Assembly: GCA_019873735.1 (NCBI GenBank)
Contig: JAIOAQ010000010.1
Location: 1-64,000 of the forward strand
Direction: 5' to 3'
DNA: 64,000 nt
From: Chloroflexota bacterium
GTDB lineage: Bacteria > Chloroflexota > Anaerolineae > Anaerolineales > Villigracilaceae
Below are positions 1 to 9,138 of the stretch, in pieces (the stretch's first letter is position 1; every line of letters starts with the position of its first letter). A program made the position numbers and the translations under genes. Below the pieces are notes generated by a model that was not told the origin of the DNA, made no database searches, and saw only the letters and a program-made list of their open reading frames with translations.

Positions 1-48
1 AAAGAGCCGTTCCCGTTCCGTTAGGGGCGCACTAATTGTACCCAATCT

Positions 49-633
49 TTGTCTTTTCAGACTCCGAAAGAGGTATCCAGACCACTTTTACAGAAAAATC
101 CTTGCACTATCCTAACATCCCCAACTTATGCTGGTTGTAGCTGGCGTTGTGCTTATGATTGTGAGCGTGGTGAAGTCGATTGTGGTTCACAACCAAACAT
201 ATACTGCGATAAAGACTACATAAAGTGTTGCACTGGTTCTTGCCCTTCTGACCCCACCGCCATCCCACAAGATGACGATGAAATTGAACCCACTCCAACC
301 ACCCCACCTCAATCCACCCCCTTTCCCAGCCCTCTTCCCAGCCCGCCTGGTGAGCCTTATGAAGAAAGTTGTGGTTCTGGTCATTGCGACAACGGTTTTT
401 ACTGCTGCCAAAACCGCGACGGCTCGCCTGCCTGCTGTCCGGTCGGCCAAGTCCCGCCGGGTGGCGGCGGCAACCGCCGCTCCTCCATCTTCGTCCAACT
501 CCTTGACCCGAACCTTATCCCTTTTACCCCGCCACGCATCACCTACAGAAAGCCCTATCAAACGGACGATCAGGGCGCAAGCACGGTGATGGAGACAACC
601 TCGCTGGTGATCAACTCTCCTTCTGTGTTATAG
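49..633 (+). CDS. Cys- and Pro-rich protein of unknown function
   Basis: Not recognised. The open frame begins after an in-frame stop at 22-24, and the first start-like codon is TTG at 49, with no convincing ribosome binding site. Two Cys-rich clusters (about residues 19-65 and 108-131, with CC pairs) flank a Thr/Pro/Ser-rich linker, a pattern typical of secreted disulfide-bonded proteins. No signal peptide is visible, so either the true N-terminus lies upstream in another frame (frameshift or decay) or this is a fragment. Its last 64 bases overlap the convergent 3' end of pbpC. The Cys clustering argues against a chance frame, but expression is unproven. Confidence 0.4.
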   Translation: MSFQTPKEVSRPLLQKNPCTILTSPTYAGCSWRCAYDCERGEVDCGSQPNIYCDKDYIKCCTGSCPSDPTAIPQDDDEIEPTPTTPPQSTPFPSPLPSPPGEPYEESCGSGHCDNGFYCCQNRDGSPACCPVGQVPPGGGGNRRSSIFVQLLDPNLIPFTPPRITYRKPYQTDDQGASTVMETTSLVINSPSVL

Positions 634-3029
634 GCTTGTGCCCAAAAGCGATGTTCGCCGGCCGTGAGCGGCCACCAGGCCTGATATGGCGCGGCCTCAA
701 AGGCTGCCAGTTGTCTCCCGTCTACCCACAGCGTGACCTGCGTGATTCCCTGCCCGGCAACGGCCTCCACCAGCAATTGCTGGGCGGCAGGGTCGAAAGA
801 GTTGCTCAGGTGATAGGTAGTGTTCGGCCGCGGCGCAATCAACGCCAGGGCAGATTGTGTCGCTGCGGGCGGCTGCGGCAAATCGGCGAAAAGGGGCAGG
901 CCGTGGGCGCGCGCCCAGGCGTGGGCCTCAATCGGCAGGTCAAAGACCGTGCGTTGAACCCGGCGCTGGGGCGGAGTGGATTCGTCGGCCGGCGCGCCGG
1001 TTAGAGCGTCCAGCCAGACTTGCCGGTAGATGGTATCTGCTTCGGTTGGTTCGGTGCCAATGATGAACCACTCGTAGCGGGTATGTTCACAGGCGGGCGT
1101 GGGCAGCAGCCCGGAAATATCGCAGACCTCGACCCGAATCAGGCCCTCTGGGCGGGGAAAGGGCTTGTCGGGCCGGCCGCGCAGCAGGCCGCGAATCACG
1201 TCTTGCCAGATAGGGGCGGCTCCGGTCAGGCCGTTCACATCTCGCATGGCCTGATAGTTGCTGTTGCCCACCCAAACCCCTACCAAAAGATCGGGCGTGT
1301 AGCCAATGGTCCAGTTGTCATGAAAGTTGGTGGTCGTTCCGGTTTTGACGGCTGCGGTATGCTCAATTTTGAGGGTGCTGTTTTGCCCGAAGCCGATGTA
1401 ACGGGCGCGGTCGTCGCTCAGGATGTCGTTGATGAGCCAGGCCACGCGCGGGTCAAAGACCTGAACCGGCGGGTCTTTTGGTTCGGTATAAACGACCTTG
1501 CCCTCTGGGGTGCGGATATCGAGCAGCAGGCTGTAACCGCTGTATATGCCGCTGTTTGCAAAGGCGGCATAGGCGGCGGAAAGTTGCAGCAGGCTCATTT
1601 GTCCTCCGCCTAAGGCCAGGGAAAGGTCGTATTCGTTAGGGTCTCCCAGCGAGGTAATGCCGAGTTGCCGCGCCAGATGGATGGTTTCAGGGATGCCGGC
1701 TTTCTCAAGCGTCAGCACGGCAGGGATGTTGAGCGACGAGGCCAGCGCCTGCCGGACAGAGACCGGGCCATGCTCGCGGCCGTCATAGTTTTTGGGCGTG
1801 TAGGGTTTGCCCTCATGGGTGATAAAGGTGGTGCGCACATCCAGAAGCATGGTCGCGGCCGTCCAGGCCCCGGAACGGTTGGGGTCAAGCATTTGGGCGT
1901 ATAAAAAAGGTTTGAAGGCCGAGCCCGGCTGGCGGCGTGAGACGGCCATGTTAATGGCCCCCTGAATGGATGCATCGAAATAGTTCGCGCTCCCTACCAG
2001 GGCCAGGACTTCTCCGCTGGCAGGGTCAAGCACCACCAGGGCGGCGTTATTTACGTTTCGGCTCAATTTCCCTTCTTGAGGCTCAAAGGCTTTTAAGCGG
2101 CGGGCAATGACCTCCTCCGCCAGATGCTGGGCGTTCAGGTCGAGGGTAGTACGCGCCACCAGGCTTTGAGTGCGGTCCAGCCTGCCCTCGGCGTAGAGCG
2201 CCTCTAACTGGTTTTTGACCAGCCAGACGAAATGCGGCGCTTGAATGGGATAAGGGCTGGGGTTGTAAATCAGCGGCGTGAGTTCGGCCGTACGGCGTTC
2301 CTCGGGACTGATGAAGCCTTCTTTTTCCATCAGGCCGAGTACCGTCTTCTGACGTTCGCGCGCCTTGTCCGGATTGGTCAACGGGTCATACAGACCGGGG
2401 GCCTGCGGCAGGCCGGCCAGCAGGGCGCACTCGGGCAGGAGCAGGTCGCGGGCGGGCTTGCCGAAATAGGTTTGCGAGGCCGATTCCACGCCATAGGACA
2501 GCCCGCCGTAGTAAGTCTGGTTCAGATAGAGGGCCAGGATTTCGTCCTTGGACAGGCGGCGTGAGATTTGCCAGGCGAGGACAGCCTCGCGTAATTTTCG
2601 CCGCAGACTGCGCTCGGTTCTTTCCGAATCGAGCAGCAGGTTACGCACGACCTGCTGGGTGATGGTGCTGCCGCCGGCAATGGTTTCGCCGCCACGCAGG
2701 TTAATCCACAGGGCGCGGGCAATCCCCTCAAAATCCACGCCTGGGTTTTGGTAGAAGTTGCGGTCTTCAACGGCAAGGGTGGCCTGCTTCATGCATTCCG
2801 GAATCTCGTCCAATGGGACGACGGTATGCCGGCCGCCCTCCTCGGGCAGAATTTCGTAGAGCAGGTTCCCGTTTCGATCGGTGACGCGGATACTGGGAAG
2901 CTGGAGATGTGCAGGAAAAGTATCTACATCGGGCAGGTCATAGATGATGTAGATAAACATCCCTGCCAGCCCCAGTAAACAGACCAGCAGGGAGATCAGG
3001 TAGAATTTCCGATGTGTTTTCATGCTCAC
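570..3029 (-). CDS. pbpC: Penicillin-binding protein 1C, bifunctional transglycosylase/transpeptidase
   Basis: Class A penicillin-binding protein that polymerises and cross-links peptidoglycan at the outer face of the cytoplasmic membrane. A single N-terminal membrane anchor lies at about residues 10-30. The glycosyltransferase (GT51) domain follows, with the EDRNFYQNPGVDF motif carrying the catalytic Glu and with GGSTITQQVVRN. The transpeptidase domain has the serine motif SAFK inside RQPGSAFKPF, SLN in ASSLNIPAV, and KTGTT. The roughly 150-residue C-terminal tail matches the PBP1C-type extracellular domain. Its 819-residue length is normal for PBP1C. It stands alone, read toward the window start, and its 3' end runs into the Cys-rich frame. 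All catalytic motifs are intact. Confidence 0.93.
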   Translation of the reverse strand: MSMKTHRKFYLISLLVCLLGLAGMFIYIIYDLPDVDTFPAHLQLPSIRVTDRNGNLLYEILPEEGGRHTVVPLDEIPECMKQATLAVEDRNFYQNPGVDFEGIARALWINLRGGETIAGGSTITQQVVRNLLLDSERTERSLRRKLREAVLAWQISRRLSKDEILALYLNQTYYGGLSYGVESASQTYFGKPARDLLLPECALLAGLPQAPGLYDPLTNPDKARERQKTVLGLMEKEGFISPEERRTAELTPLIYNPSPYPIQAPHFVWLVKNQLEALYAEGRLDRTQSLVARTTLDLNAQHLAEEVIARRLKAFEPQEGKLSRNVNNAALVVLDPASGEVLALVGSANYFDASIQGAINMAVSRRQPGSAFKPFLYAQMLDPNRSGAWTAATMLLDVRTTFITHEGKPYTPKNYDGREHGPVSVRQALASSLNIPAVLTLEKAGIPETIHLARQLGITSLGDPNEYDLSLALGGGQMSLLQLSAAYAAFANSGIYSGYSLLLDIRTPEGKVVYTEPKDPPVQVFDPRVAWLINDILSDDRARYIGFGQNSTLKIEHTAAVKTGTTTNFHDNWTIGYTPDLLVGVWVGNSNYQAMRDVNGLTGAAPIWQDVIRGLLRGRPDKPFPRPEGLIRVEVCDISGLLPTPACEHTRYEWFIIGTEPTEADTIYRQVWLDALTGAPADESTPPQRRVQRTVFDLPIEAHAWARAHGLPLFADLPQPPAATQSALALIAPRPNTTYHLSNSFDPAAQQLLVEAVAGQGITQVTLWVDGRQLAAFEAAPYQAWWPLTAGEHRFWAQAYNTEGELITSEVVSITVLAP

Positions 3030-3102
3030 AATCGGCCCACTTGAGCCTTTGACCCTTTAGACGCAGGCGTTTGTGGGCGAGCCTGAAAGCCGGTCCGCCT
3101 TT

Positions 3103-3966
3103 CTAGGCGGGTTTTGCCGGCTCTTCTTTGGGGTGCGCCTTGAAATATTTGATGTATTTGGCGGCGTAGTTGTCGCGTCCCAGGAGCAGGTCGGTGGCCT
3201 TGATGAAGAGTCCGTATTTCATGGGGTCGGTAATGGCGCAGGTGGCGCCGGCCTGAATGGCCAGCGCAAGAAAAGCCTGGTTGACCACATCCCGTTCTGG
3301 CAGGCCAAAAGAGACGTTGCTGGCGCCGATGTTAATATTGACGCCAAACTCACGGCGCACCAGTTCGATGGTTTGCAGCGTGACCCAGGCGGCTTTGCTG
3401 TCTGCGCCGACGGTTAATACCAGCGGGTCAATGACCACGTTTTCGGGCGGGATGCCGAGTTTGGCGGCGCGCTCGAGGATTTTTCCGGCGATGGCAGTGC
3501 GCGTCTCCGGGTCGTTGGGGATGCCGTTATCATCCATGGTCAGGCCGATGACCGCCGCATCATAAGCCTTGACGATGGGCAGGACGGCCGCCAGAGATTT
3601 CTCCTCGCCGTTGACAGAGTTGACCAACACCTTGCCGGGCGCAACCCGCATGGCGGCTTCCAGCGCCTGGGGGTTGGGGGTATCCAGGCAGAGAGGCAGG
3701 TCAAAGTTCTCGCTCAACATTTGCACCACTCTGGGCAGCATGGCCACGTCGTCCAGGCCGGGGACGCCCACATTCACATCCAGCAAGTCGGCGCCTGCGG
3801 CCACCTGATTGGCGGCAATTTCTTTGACATATTCCAGGTTGCCCTCCTGGAGGGCGGCAGCCAGTTTTTTGCGTCCGGTGGGGTTGATTTTTTCGCCGAT
3901 GATGACAAAGGCCGAATGAGCATCAATCTTGACTTCTTTGGTTTTACTGCGAAGAATGGTTTGCAT
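3103..3966 (-). CDS. Methyltetrahydrofolate:corrinoid methyltransferase-type pterin-binding protein (MtgA/AcsE-like)
   Basis: Member of the pterin-binding TIM-barrel family (dihydropteroate synthase, MetH pterin domain, AcsE, MtgA). The start GEKINPTGRKKL is the family hallmark, followed by DLLDVNVGVPG, PLCLDTPNPQALEAAM, NSVNGEE and DPLVLTVGAD, which form the pterin pocket. Such enzymes exchange a methyl group between a corrinoid protein and tetrahydrofolate. The start codon overlaps the stop of the MttB-like gene by one base (TAATG), so the two are translationally coupled. By family knowledge the pair would demethylate a quaternary amine or similar substrate and pass the methyl to tetrahydrofolate. 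The corrinoid carrier is not in this window. A six-base hairpin overlaps the stop codon at 3095-3110. Confidence 0.82.
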   Translation of the reverse strand: MQTILRSKTKEVKIDAHSAFVIIGEKINPTGRKKLAAALQEGNLEYVKEIAANQVAAGADLLDVNVGVPGLDDVAMLPRVVQMLSENFDLPLCLDTPNPQALEAAMRVAPGKVLVNSVNGEEKSLAAVLPIVKAYDAAVIGLTMDDNGIPNDPETRTAIAGKILERAAKLGIPPENVVIDPLVLTVGADSKAAWVTLQTIELVRREFGVNINIGASNVSFGLPERDVVNQAFLALAIQAGATCAITDPMKYGLFIKATDLLLGRDNYAAKYIKYFKAHPKEEPAKPA

Positions 3967-5399
3967 TATGTCAACTCCTTATCTGCTTTGTTTAATATGG
4001 CTTCAATCTGGCCGATAACTTTGTCTGTGAGGGGGTCAACCTGCGGGGAGGCAAGAATCTCTTGCACTTTCTGGCGGGCATTGGTGTATAAAGATGGTTT
4101 TCCCAATTCGAGCCAGGCTTCGCGGGTATGGCGGTCCAATAGTTTGGAGATGTAAAATTCACCGCTGCGTGGCGCCCGCCGGGATGCCTGTGTGGTGAGA
4201 AAATGTCCGCCCGGGCCGACTCTGGCGATATCCTCGAAGAGTTCTTTCTCCGGCGCGGTGTCAATGCCTTCAAACAGCCGCTGGCAGTGATGGGCAATTT
4301 CGTTGTCCACAATGTACTGCTCCAGGACTTGTAACTGGTCGCCTTCGATTTCTCCGAAGCCAACGATAATATCTGATCTGGCCAACAGTGGGGGGATGAT
4401 CGTAATCAGTTTTTCCAGGACGGCCTGCGCCCCCGGCTCTTTTGCATCGGCGGTGCAGCCGGCCGAGGTGGTCGGCAGGTTGTAGAAATGTCCTATTTCG
4501 GTCAGGGCGCCCGACATCAATCCCATCTCGGCTGTGCCGCCAAGAAAACCGCCGCTGGAAAAATCCAGCGTGCCGACGGCGCTGCTGTAAATCAGCGGGC
4601 GGCCCGGGTGCGCCAACTGGAAGACGACAATGGACGAAAGCGCCTCGGCATTGGCCAGGCTCAGGTTGGCGAACAGGCTGGCGGGTCCGGTAGAGCCGGG
4701 CACGGGCATGGGCATAATCATGACCGGCATCTCAAACTCTCCCAGTTCCAGATAGGCGTCCAGCATTTCGCCATCGTGTGTGAGGGGGGCTACCGGGCAG
4801 TAGATGAGCGAGTAGGCTTTGCGTTGGCGGAATTCATCTTCTCCGCCCAGAATGGCGGTCAACCCTTCGACCAGATAGGGTACCTGCCGGCTGGTGTGTA
4901 GTTCGTGCTGACCATGCTTGGAGCAAAATTGGGCCATGGTCAGGAATTCGTGCAGGGCGCGTGAGCCAGCGGGCGCATCCGAGGCGGTGACCGGCGGCCA
5001 GGCCATGACGCCCAGGTCGAGTTCCTGAAAGATGCGCATGCCGTTTTCGATGTCTTTGCGGGTGCCGTAACGCCGCTCGCCGGTTTCAAAATCCTGGGCA
5101 AAGGCGGCGGTTCCATCCATGCAATAGCGCGGCTCTGTTGACGGGAGCGGGTGATTGTAGCGCGGGTTGCGCGCTCCCAGCATGACCGATTTTGGAGCAG
5201 CGGCCAGAGCCTGTTCAACCAGCGCGCGCGGGATTTTGACGATTTTGCTCTCCTCGTCCACCTGAGCGCCATACCGGCGCAGGATGGGGAGTGCCTTGTG
5301 TCCATGAAAGCGCAAGCCCACACTTTCGAGAATGCGCAGGCTTTGTTCATGAATGCGGCTTTGCTCTTCGGTGGATAGGATTTGGGCTCTGAACTGCAT
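3966..5399 (-). CDS. MttB-family (non-pyrrolysine) corrinoid methyltransferase
   Basis: Trimethylamine methyltransferase MttB superfamily, 477 residues. The N-terminus LSTEEQSRIHEQSLRILE, the central SAVGTLDFSSGGFLGGTAEM block and C-terminal GPGGHFLTTQ are family-like. No in-frame amber codon interrupts it, so it belongs to the pyrrolysine-free branch that includes glycine betaine methyltransferase MtgB. The probable role is transfer of a methyl group from a methylated amine or betaine to a corrinoid protein. The substrate cannot be read from sequence. It is first in a two-gene unit with the MtgA-like gene. No dedicated transporter or corrinoid protein is adjacent. Confidence 0.83.
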   Translation of the reverse strand: MQFRAQILSTEEQSRIHEQSLRILESVGLRFHGHKALPILRRYGAQVDEESKIVKIPRALVEQALAAAPKSVMLGARNPRYNHPLPSTEPRYCMDGTAAFAQDFETGERRYGTRKDIENGMRIFQELDLGVMAWPPVTASDAPAGSRALHEFLTMAQFCSKHGQHELHTSRQVPYLVEGLTAILGGEDEFRQRKAYSLIYCPVAPLTHDGEMLDAYLELGEFEMPVMIMPMPVPGSTGPASLFANLSLANAEALSSIVVFQLAHPGRPLIYSSAVGTLDFSSGGFLGGTAEMGLMSGALTEIGHFYNLPTTSAGCTADAKEPGAQAVLEKLITIIPPLLARSDIIVGFGEIEGDQLQVLEQYIVDNEIAHHCQRLFEGIDTAPEKELFEDIARVGPGGHFLTTQASRRAPRSGEFYISKLLDRHTREAWLELGKPSLYTNARQKVQEILASPQVDPLTDKVIGQIEAILNKADKELT

Positions 5400-5478
5400 G
5401 GTGTCCTTTTGCGATGGTCGGCCTGAAGTTTTGGCCTTGCACGGCCCTATTTTACCAGACGTGTGGATGGCTTAAATA

Positions 5479-6633
5479 TCAATCCGTTAGAAACGTTACC
5501 TCCACTGTCATGCCCCAGCGCAAACGCTCATCTTTGTCCTCCAGGCGGATTTTGACTTTGTACAGGATATCGCCGCTTTGTGCAACGTACGACTGGGCTA
5601 TCCTTTCCACCTGACCTTTCAGGGTCAGCCCCGGCAGGGCATCTGGGACAATTTCTACCCGCTGCCCCTCAAAGACTTTGACCACTTCCAACTCGGTCAG
5701 GTCGCTGGTTTCGATATACCAGGCGCTGAAGTCGGCCATTTTGACGGCCCACTTTTCCGGCCCTACCTGTTCGCCGGGCGTAAGGTTGACGTCTGTCACC
5801 ACGCCGTCAAAAGGCGCTTTCAGGTCGTAGTTATCCAGGGCGTTTTGCGCCGCGGCAACTTGCGCTTTGGCATTGTTGAGGCGCGCCTCCAGGAGTGCCA
5901 GTTGTTCAGCGTCGGGGCCGTCTTTGGTCAGGTCATATTTGCGTTTGGCTTCGGCTTCGGCGGCGATGGCGGCATCCAATCTGGCGCGGACTTCATCCCG
6001 CTTGCGGATGATTTGTTCCAGTTTGCGCACGGCCTCGTTGTAATCCTCTTCGGCCTTTTCCAGGTCGTCTTTGGCCTGTTTGCGCTGGGCATTATCTTTG
6101 TCCAGGTCTTTGTAACGGTCAAACTCTTCTTGTGCGTCTTCTAACTCTTTTTGGTATTTCCGGACATCTGCCTGGGCGTCCTCAATATCGTCTTCGATAT
6201 TGTCCAGGTTGAGTTTTTCCCAATCGCGCTCGGCTTTGGCGCGCTCGATTTGGGCCTGCATGTAGTTCTGCCAGGCTTCGGCGCGGTGGATGTCGGTGGT
6301 GCGCATGAAGGCGTCAAAGGTCTGCTGGGCGTCGGTCAGTTCCAGGTTTGCGGCGGCCAGGGAGGCCTCTGCCTGCTCGCGGTCGGCCAGGCGAATCAAC
6401 AGATCGCCTTTCTTGACCGTCTGGCCTTCTTCGACCAGGATGCGGTCAACGCGGCCGCGGACGGCAAAAAAGAGGGTGATGTCGCGCCGGGGGATGATGT
6501 GTCCCTCTGCAATGACCGCGTCTGCATCAATAACGGGAGCCGGCGTGGGGGTTGTCGGAGCCGAGCCGCAGGCCGTCAAAAGGGTGGCAGCAAGTACCAG
6601 GATGAAAAACAGGGTTTTCGGTTTTACTTTCAT
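5479..6633 (-). CDS. HlyD-type efflux adaptor lipoprotein
   Basis: Membrane-fusion-protein-like subunit of an ABC exporter. The signal peptide ends in the lipobox LLTACG, giving a lipid-anchored Cys near residue 22. A split biotinyl-lipoyl domain (RGRVDRILVEEGQTVKKGD and DLKAPFDGVVTDVNLTPGEQV) brackets a long, highly charged coiled-coil hairpin at about residues 105-250. The C-terminus is a beta-barrel. It is the last gene of the operon ATPase-ATPase/cNMP-permease-adaptor. In a probably monoderm organism the adaptor cannot join an outer-membrane channel, so it more likely guides substrate outside the membrane, as in MacA-like systems of Gram-positives. The exported substrate is unknown. Confidence 0.85.
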   Translation of the reverse strand: MKVKPKTLFFILVLAATLLTACGSAPTTPTPAPVIDADAVIAEGHIIPRRDITLFFAVRGRVDRILVEEGQTVKKGDLLIRLADREQAEASLAAANLELTDAQQTFDAFMRTTDIHRAEAWQNYMQAQIERAKAERDWEKLNLDNIEDDIEDAQADVRKYQKELEDAQEEFDRYKDLDKDNAQRKQAKDDLEKAEEDYNEAVRKLEQIIRKRDEVRARLDAAIAAEAEAKRKYDLTKDGPDAEQLALLEARLNNAKAQVAAAQNALDNYDLKAPFDGVVTDVNLTPGEQVGPEKWAVKMADFSAWYIETSDLTELEVVKVFEGQRVEIVPDALPGLTLKGQVERIAQSYVAQSGDILYKVKIRLEDKDERLRWGMTVEVTFLTD

Positions 6634-6705
6634 ATTTACCTCGTTTATTGCGTATAGTCAAAGAGACGATGGGTGCCGATTGTTGTCTTATCAGACAAAA
6701 TGGCA

Positions 6706-9138
6706 TCATTCGTAGGCCAGCACTTCCCGAATGGTCAGGCGGGCGGCGTTGCGGGCCGGCAGGATGCTGGCAAAGGCCGAAAGCACCAGCACCAGCGCCA
6801 GCCAGATGAGGTATCCCGTCCAGGTGAAGACCAGTTCAATAGGGTTCTGGAAGATGGCTACGCTGATAATGGTGGAGAGCAGCACGGTGATGGGGAAAGA
6901 GAGCAGGACGGCAAACACCCAGGATATTGAGCCAATGACAACGCCCTCAATCATCACCATGCGGGTGATGGTGCCGTCGGTTGCCCCTACCGCGCGCATG
7001 ATGCCGATCTCGCGCGTACGTTCCAGGACGTTCATGCCCATTGTCCCTGTCAAGCCCATGGAGCCGACGGTAGCCGTCAGCAAGGCCATGATAAGCAGAA
7101 ACACAATGAGGATGTCCAGGCTCTCTGAGGCTTTATCAAGCGACGACAAACCCGGCTGGGCCTGGCGCACCTTGAAGCCGGCATCCCGGAAGTACTGATC
7201 GAGGGTGGCGCTCATTGCCGTTTGGTAGGGGCGGTCGTGTTTTTCGGTGGCAATGCGAAAAGAGTAAGCCTGGTTGGCCTGATTATTCTGGCGCGAGATG
7301 TACTCGTAGGGGGCATAGGCCAGGTAGCCCTCGCGGTCAATGAATTTGAACAGCCCGACCACTTCCCACGTCTCTTCCTGACCGTTAATTTTCAGGCGGA
7401 TGGCGTCTCCCGGTTTCAAGTCGGGGTACAGGGCCAGGATGCCTTCGGTGACGGCCAGGGCGCGTTTATCGTCCGGGCGAATCCAGCGCCCGGCGACCAC
7501 AATTGGCGCCACCAGCGGGCTCTCGGCGGGCGGCGCCAGGATGGTGATGTTGTCGGCGGTGCTGCCATCCGCGTAGAGCGCCTCTGCGCTGGCGTAGGCC
7601 CAGCCTTCCACATCTACCACGCCGGGCACCTGGCGGGCATACTGCTCAATTTCGCGCAGGCGGTAAGGCTGGTCAAAGTCCAGGGTCACATCGGCCAGAA
7701 AGTATTTGCCGACTGCGCCGATAAATTCATGCAGACTGACGCGCACATTGAAGACCGAAATGAAGATCGCGCCGCCCATGGTCAGGGTGAAGAGAGTCAG
7801 GATGAAGCGGCTGCGACGGCGAAAGGTGTTGCGCAAAGAAATCAGCAGCGGACGAGGAATATGGATGCCGCGCCGGCCAAGGGCAGCCGCAGCCCGAACC
7901 TGGAACCTTTCCCAGCGAGACTCTCGCTTCTCTTCGCCCTTTGGCTTGCTCCCGTCTCCCCGGCCGCTGTCGCCGCTGATGGCTTGCAGGACGCTGGTGT
8001 GTGTGCCTCTAACCAGAGGGCCGGCTCCGGCCGCCAGCGGGATGAGCAGCCCAATCAGCGCCTGGATGACGAAGGCAATCGGGACGATGCGATAGCCTTG
8101 CAGGGTGAAACTCATCAGATCGGCAATCAACCTGGAGAGGGCGTAAGCACCCTGTCCCCCCAGCGGCACGGCGATCAACAGGGCTAGCAGGCCAAAGGTC
8201 AGGATGAGAACGATGTACATGCTGAAGATTTGATTCCGCCTGCCTCCTACCAGTTTCATCACGCCAATATGCCGCAGGTGCTGGTTGAGCAAGGCGTTCA
8301 GGGTGTTGGCGATCAGCGAACTGCTCAGAAAGACGATCAGTACGCCAAGCGCCATCAGGATGCCCAAAATGGCATTGACCACCGAAGCCAGCGGATGCTC
8401 ATGTGTCTTGGATGAATTGGTGCGCCGCACCTGGTAACCGGCTTTTTCGATCTTGTCTTTCAGGTCGGCGGTTACCTGCCGGATGTGGACAAGATCGTCC
8501 TGTCCCTCGGCCACCGTGGCGTAAATCCGGTTGTATCTTTCTGGTTCACGCAGGTAGGGCAGCGTATCCATGGTAATGTAGCCAAAGGGCTGACCGAGAA
8601 AATCTCCTGCTCCAGTGGTTGGGTCTTGAACGATACCCACAACCGGCAAACGTTTGATGGTGCCGTCTGCCAGTTGTACTTCCACCTTGTCCCCCACCTG
8701 GACATCTAAGTCTTTGAGTGCCTCGCGCTCCAGGAGCAATTCACGTTTATCGGGTTTTATCTTGCCGGAGATCGGGTTGAGCAGGTTGATTTGATTCTTG
8801 TCAAAGTCCTTAATGGCTACAATGTCCAGCGAGACCCATTTCTGGCTGTCTGGCGCCCGCACGCGCAGGTTGACCACTCGGCGGCCTTCTGCTTCGGCTA
8901 CGGCGCGATCCCGGCGGATGGTGGTCAGCAACTCGTCGTCGAAATCGTCACTCCGGATTTGCACATTGGCGGGCCGATTGGCGGCATAACTGGCGCTCAT
9001 GTCGTTAGAGATGATGACGTATGTTCCCGCAATCATCCCCACCGCAAAGACGCCCACCGCAATGGAAAGCACAACCAGCAGGGTGCGCAGTTTATTGTCA
9101 ATCAGGTCAAGAAAAACTTTTCTCCAACGCGGTCTCAT
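6706..9138 (-). CDS. ABC transporter permease, double FtsX/MacB-type
   Basis: An 810-residue permease with duplicated FtsX cores. The N-terminal membrane segment (LRTLLVVLSIAVGVFAVGM) is followed by a MacB-like extracytoplasmic domain, a three-helix FtsX bundle around residues 265-385, and a cytoplasmic linker rich in charged residues. A second membrane segment (RRRSRFILTLFTLTMGGAIF), a second periplasmic-type domain and a terminal FtsX bundle ending PARNAARLTIREVLAYE follow. Such permeases export peptides, lipids or drugs, or act mechanically outside the membrane. It overlaps the upstream ATPase by four bases and is followed by the HlyD-like adaptor. Confidence 0.88.
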   Translation of the reverse strand: MRPRWRKVFLDLIDNKLRTLLVVLSIAVGVFAVGMIAGTYVIISNDMSASYAANRPANVQIRSDDFDDELLTTIRRDRAVAEAEGRRVVNLRVRAPDSQKWVSLDIVAIKDFDKNQINLLNPISGKIKPDKRELLLEREALKDLDVQVGDKVEVQLADGTIKRLPVVGIVQDPTTGAGDFLGQPFGYITMDTLPYLREPERYNRIYATVAEGQDDLVHIRQVTADLKDKIEKAGYQVRRTNSSKTHEHPLASVVNAILGILMALGVLIVFLSSSLIANTLNALLNQHLRHIGVMKLVGGRRNQIFSMYIVLILTFGLLALLIAVPLGGQGAYALSRLIADLMSFTLQGYRIVPIAFVIQALIGLLIPLAAGAGPLVRGTHTSVLQAISGDSGRGDGSKPKGEEKRESRWERFQVRAAAALGRRGIHIPRPLLISLRNTFRRRSRFILTLFTLTMGGAIFISVFNVRVSLHEFIGAVGKYFLADVTLDFDQPYRLREIEQYARQVPGVVDVEGWAYASAEALYADGSTADNITILAPPAESPLVAPIVVAGRWIRPDDKRALAVTEGILALYPDLKPGDAIRLKINGQEETWEVVGLFKFIDREGYLAYAPYEYISRQNNQANQAYSFRIATEKHDRPYQTAMSATLDQYFRDAGFKVRQAQPGLSSLDKASESLDILIVFLLIMALLTATVGSMGLTGTMGMNVLERTREIGIMRAVGATDGTITRMVMIEGVVIGSISWVFAVLLSFPITVLLSTIISVAIFQNPIELVFTWTGYLIWLALVLVLSAFASILPARNAARLTIREVLAYE

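Noticed and set aside
3966-5399. Pyrrolysine-type MttB with in-frame amber codon.
   Set aside because: The reading frame is open over its full length with no internal TAG, so the pyrrolysine form is excluded.
6683-6698. TTGTCT-TATC-AGACAA palindrome between the ABC permease and the adaptor gene, resembling the GntR sites of the purine island.
   Set aside because: The spacing between arms is four bases, not one, it is not at a promoter, and it lies in the middle of an operon. It is more likely a weak chance hairpin.
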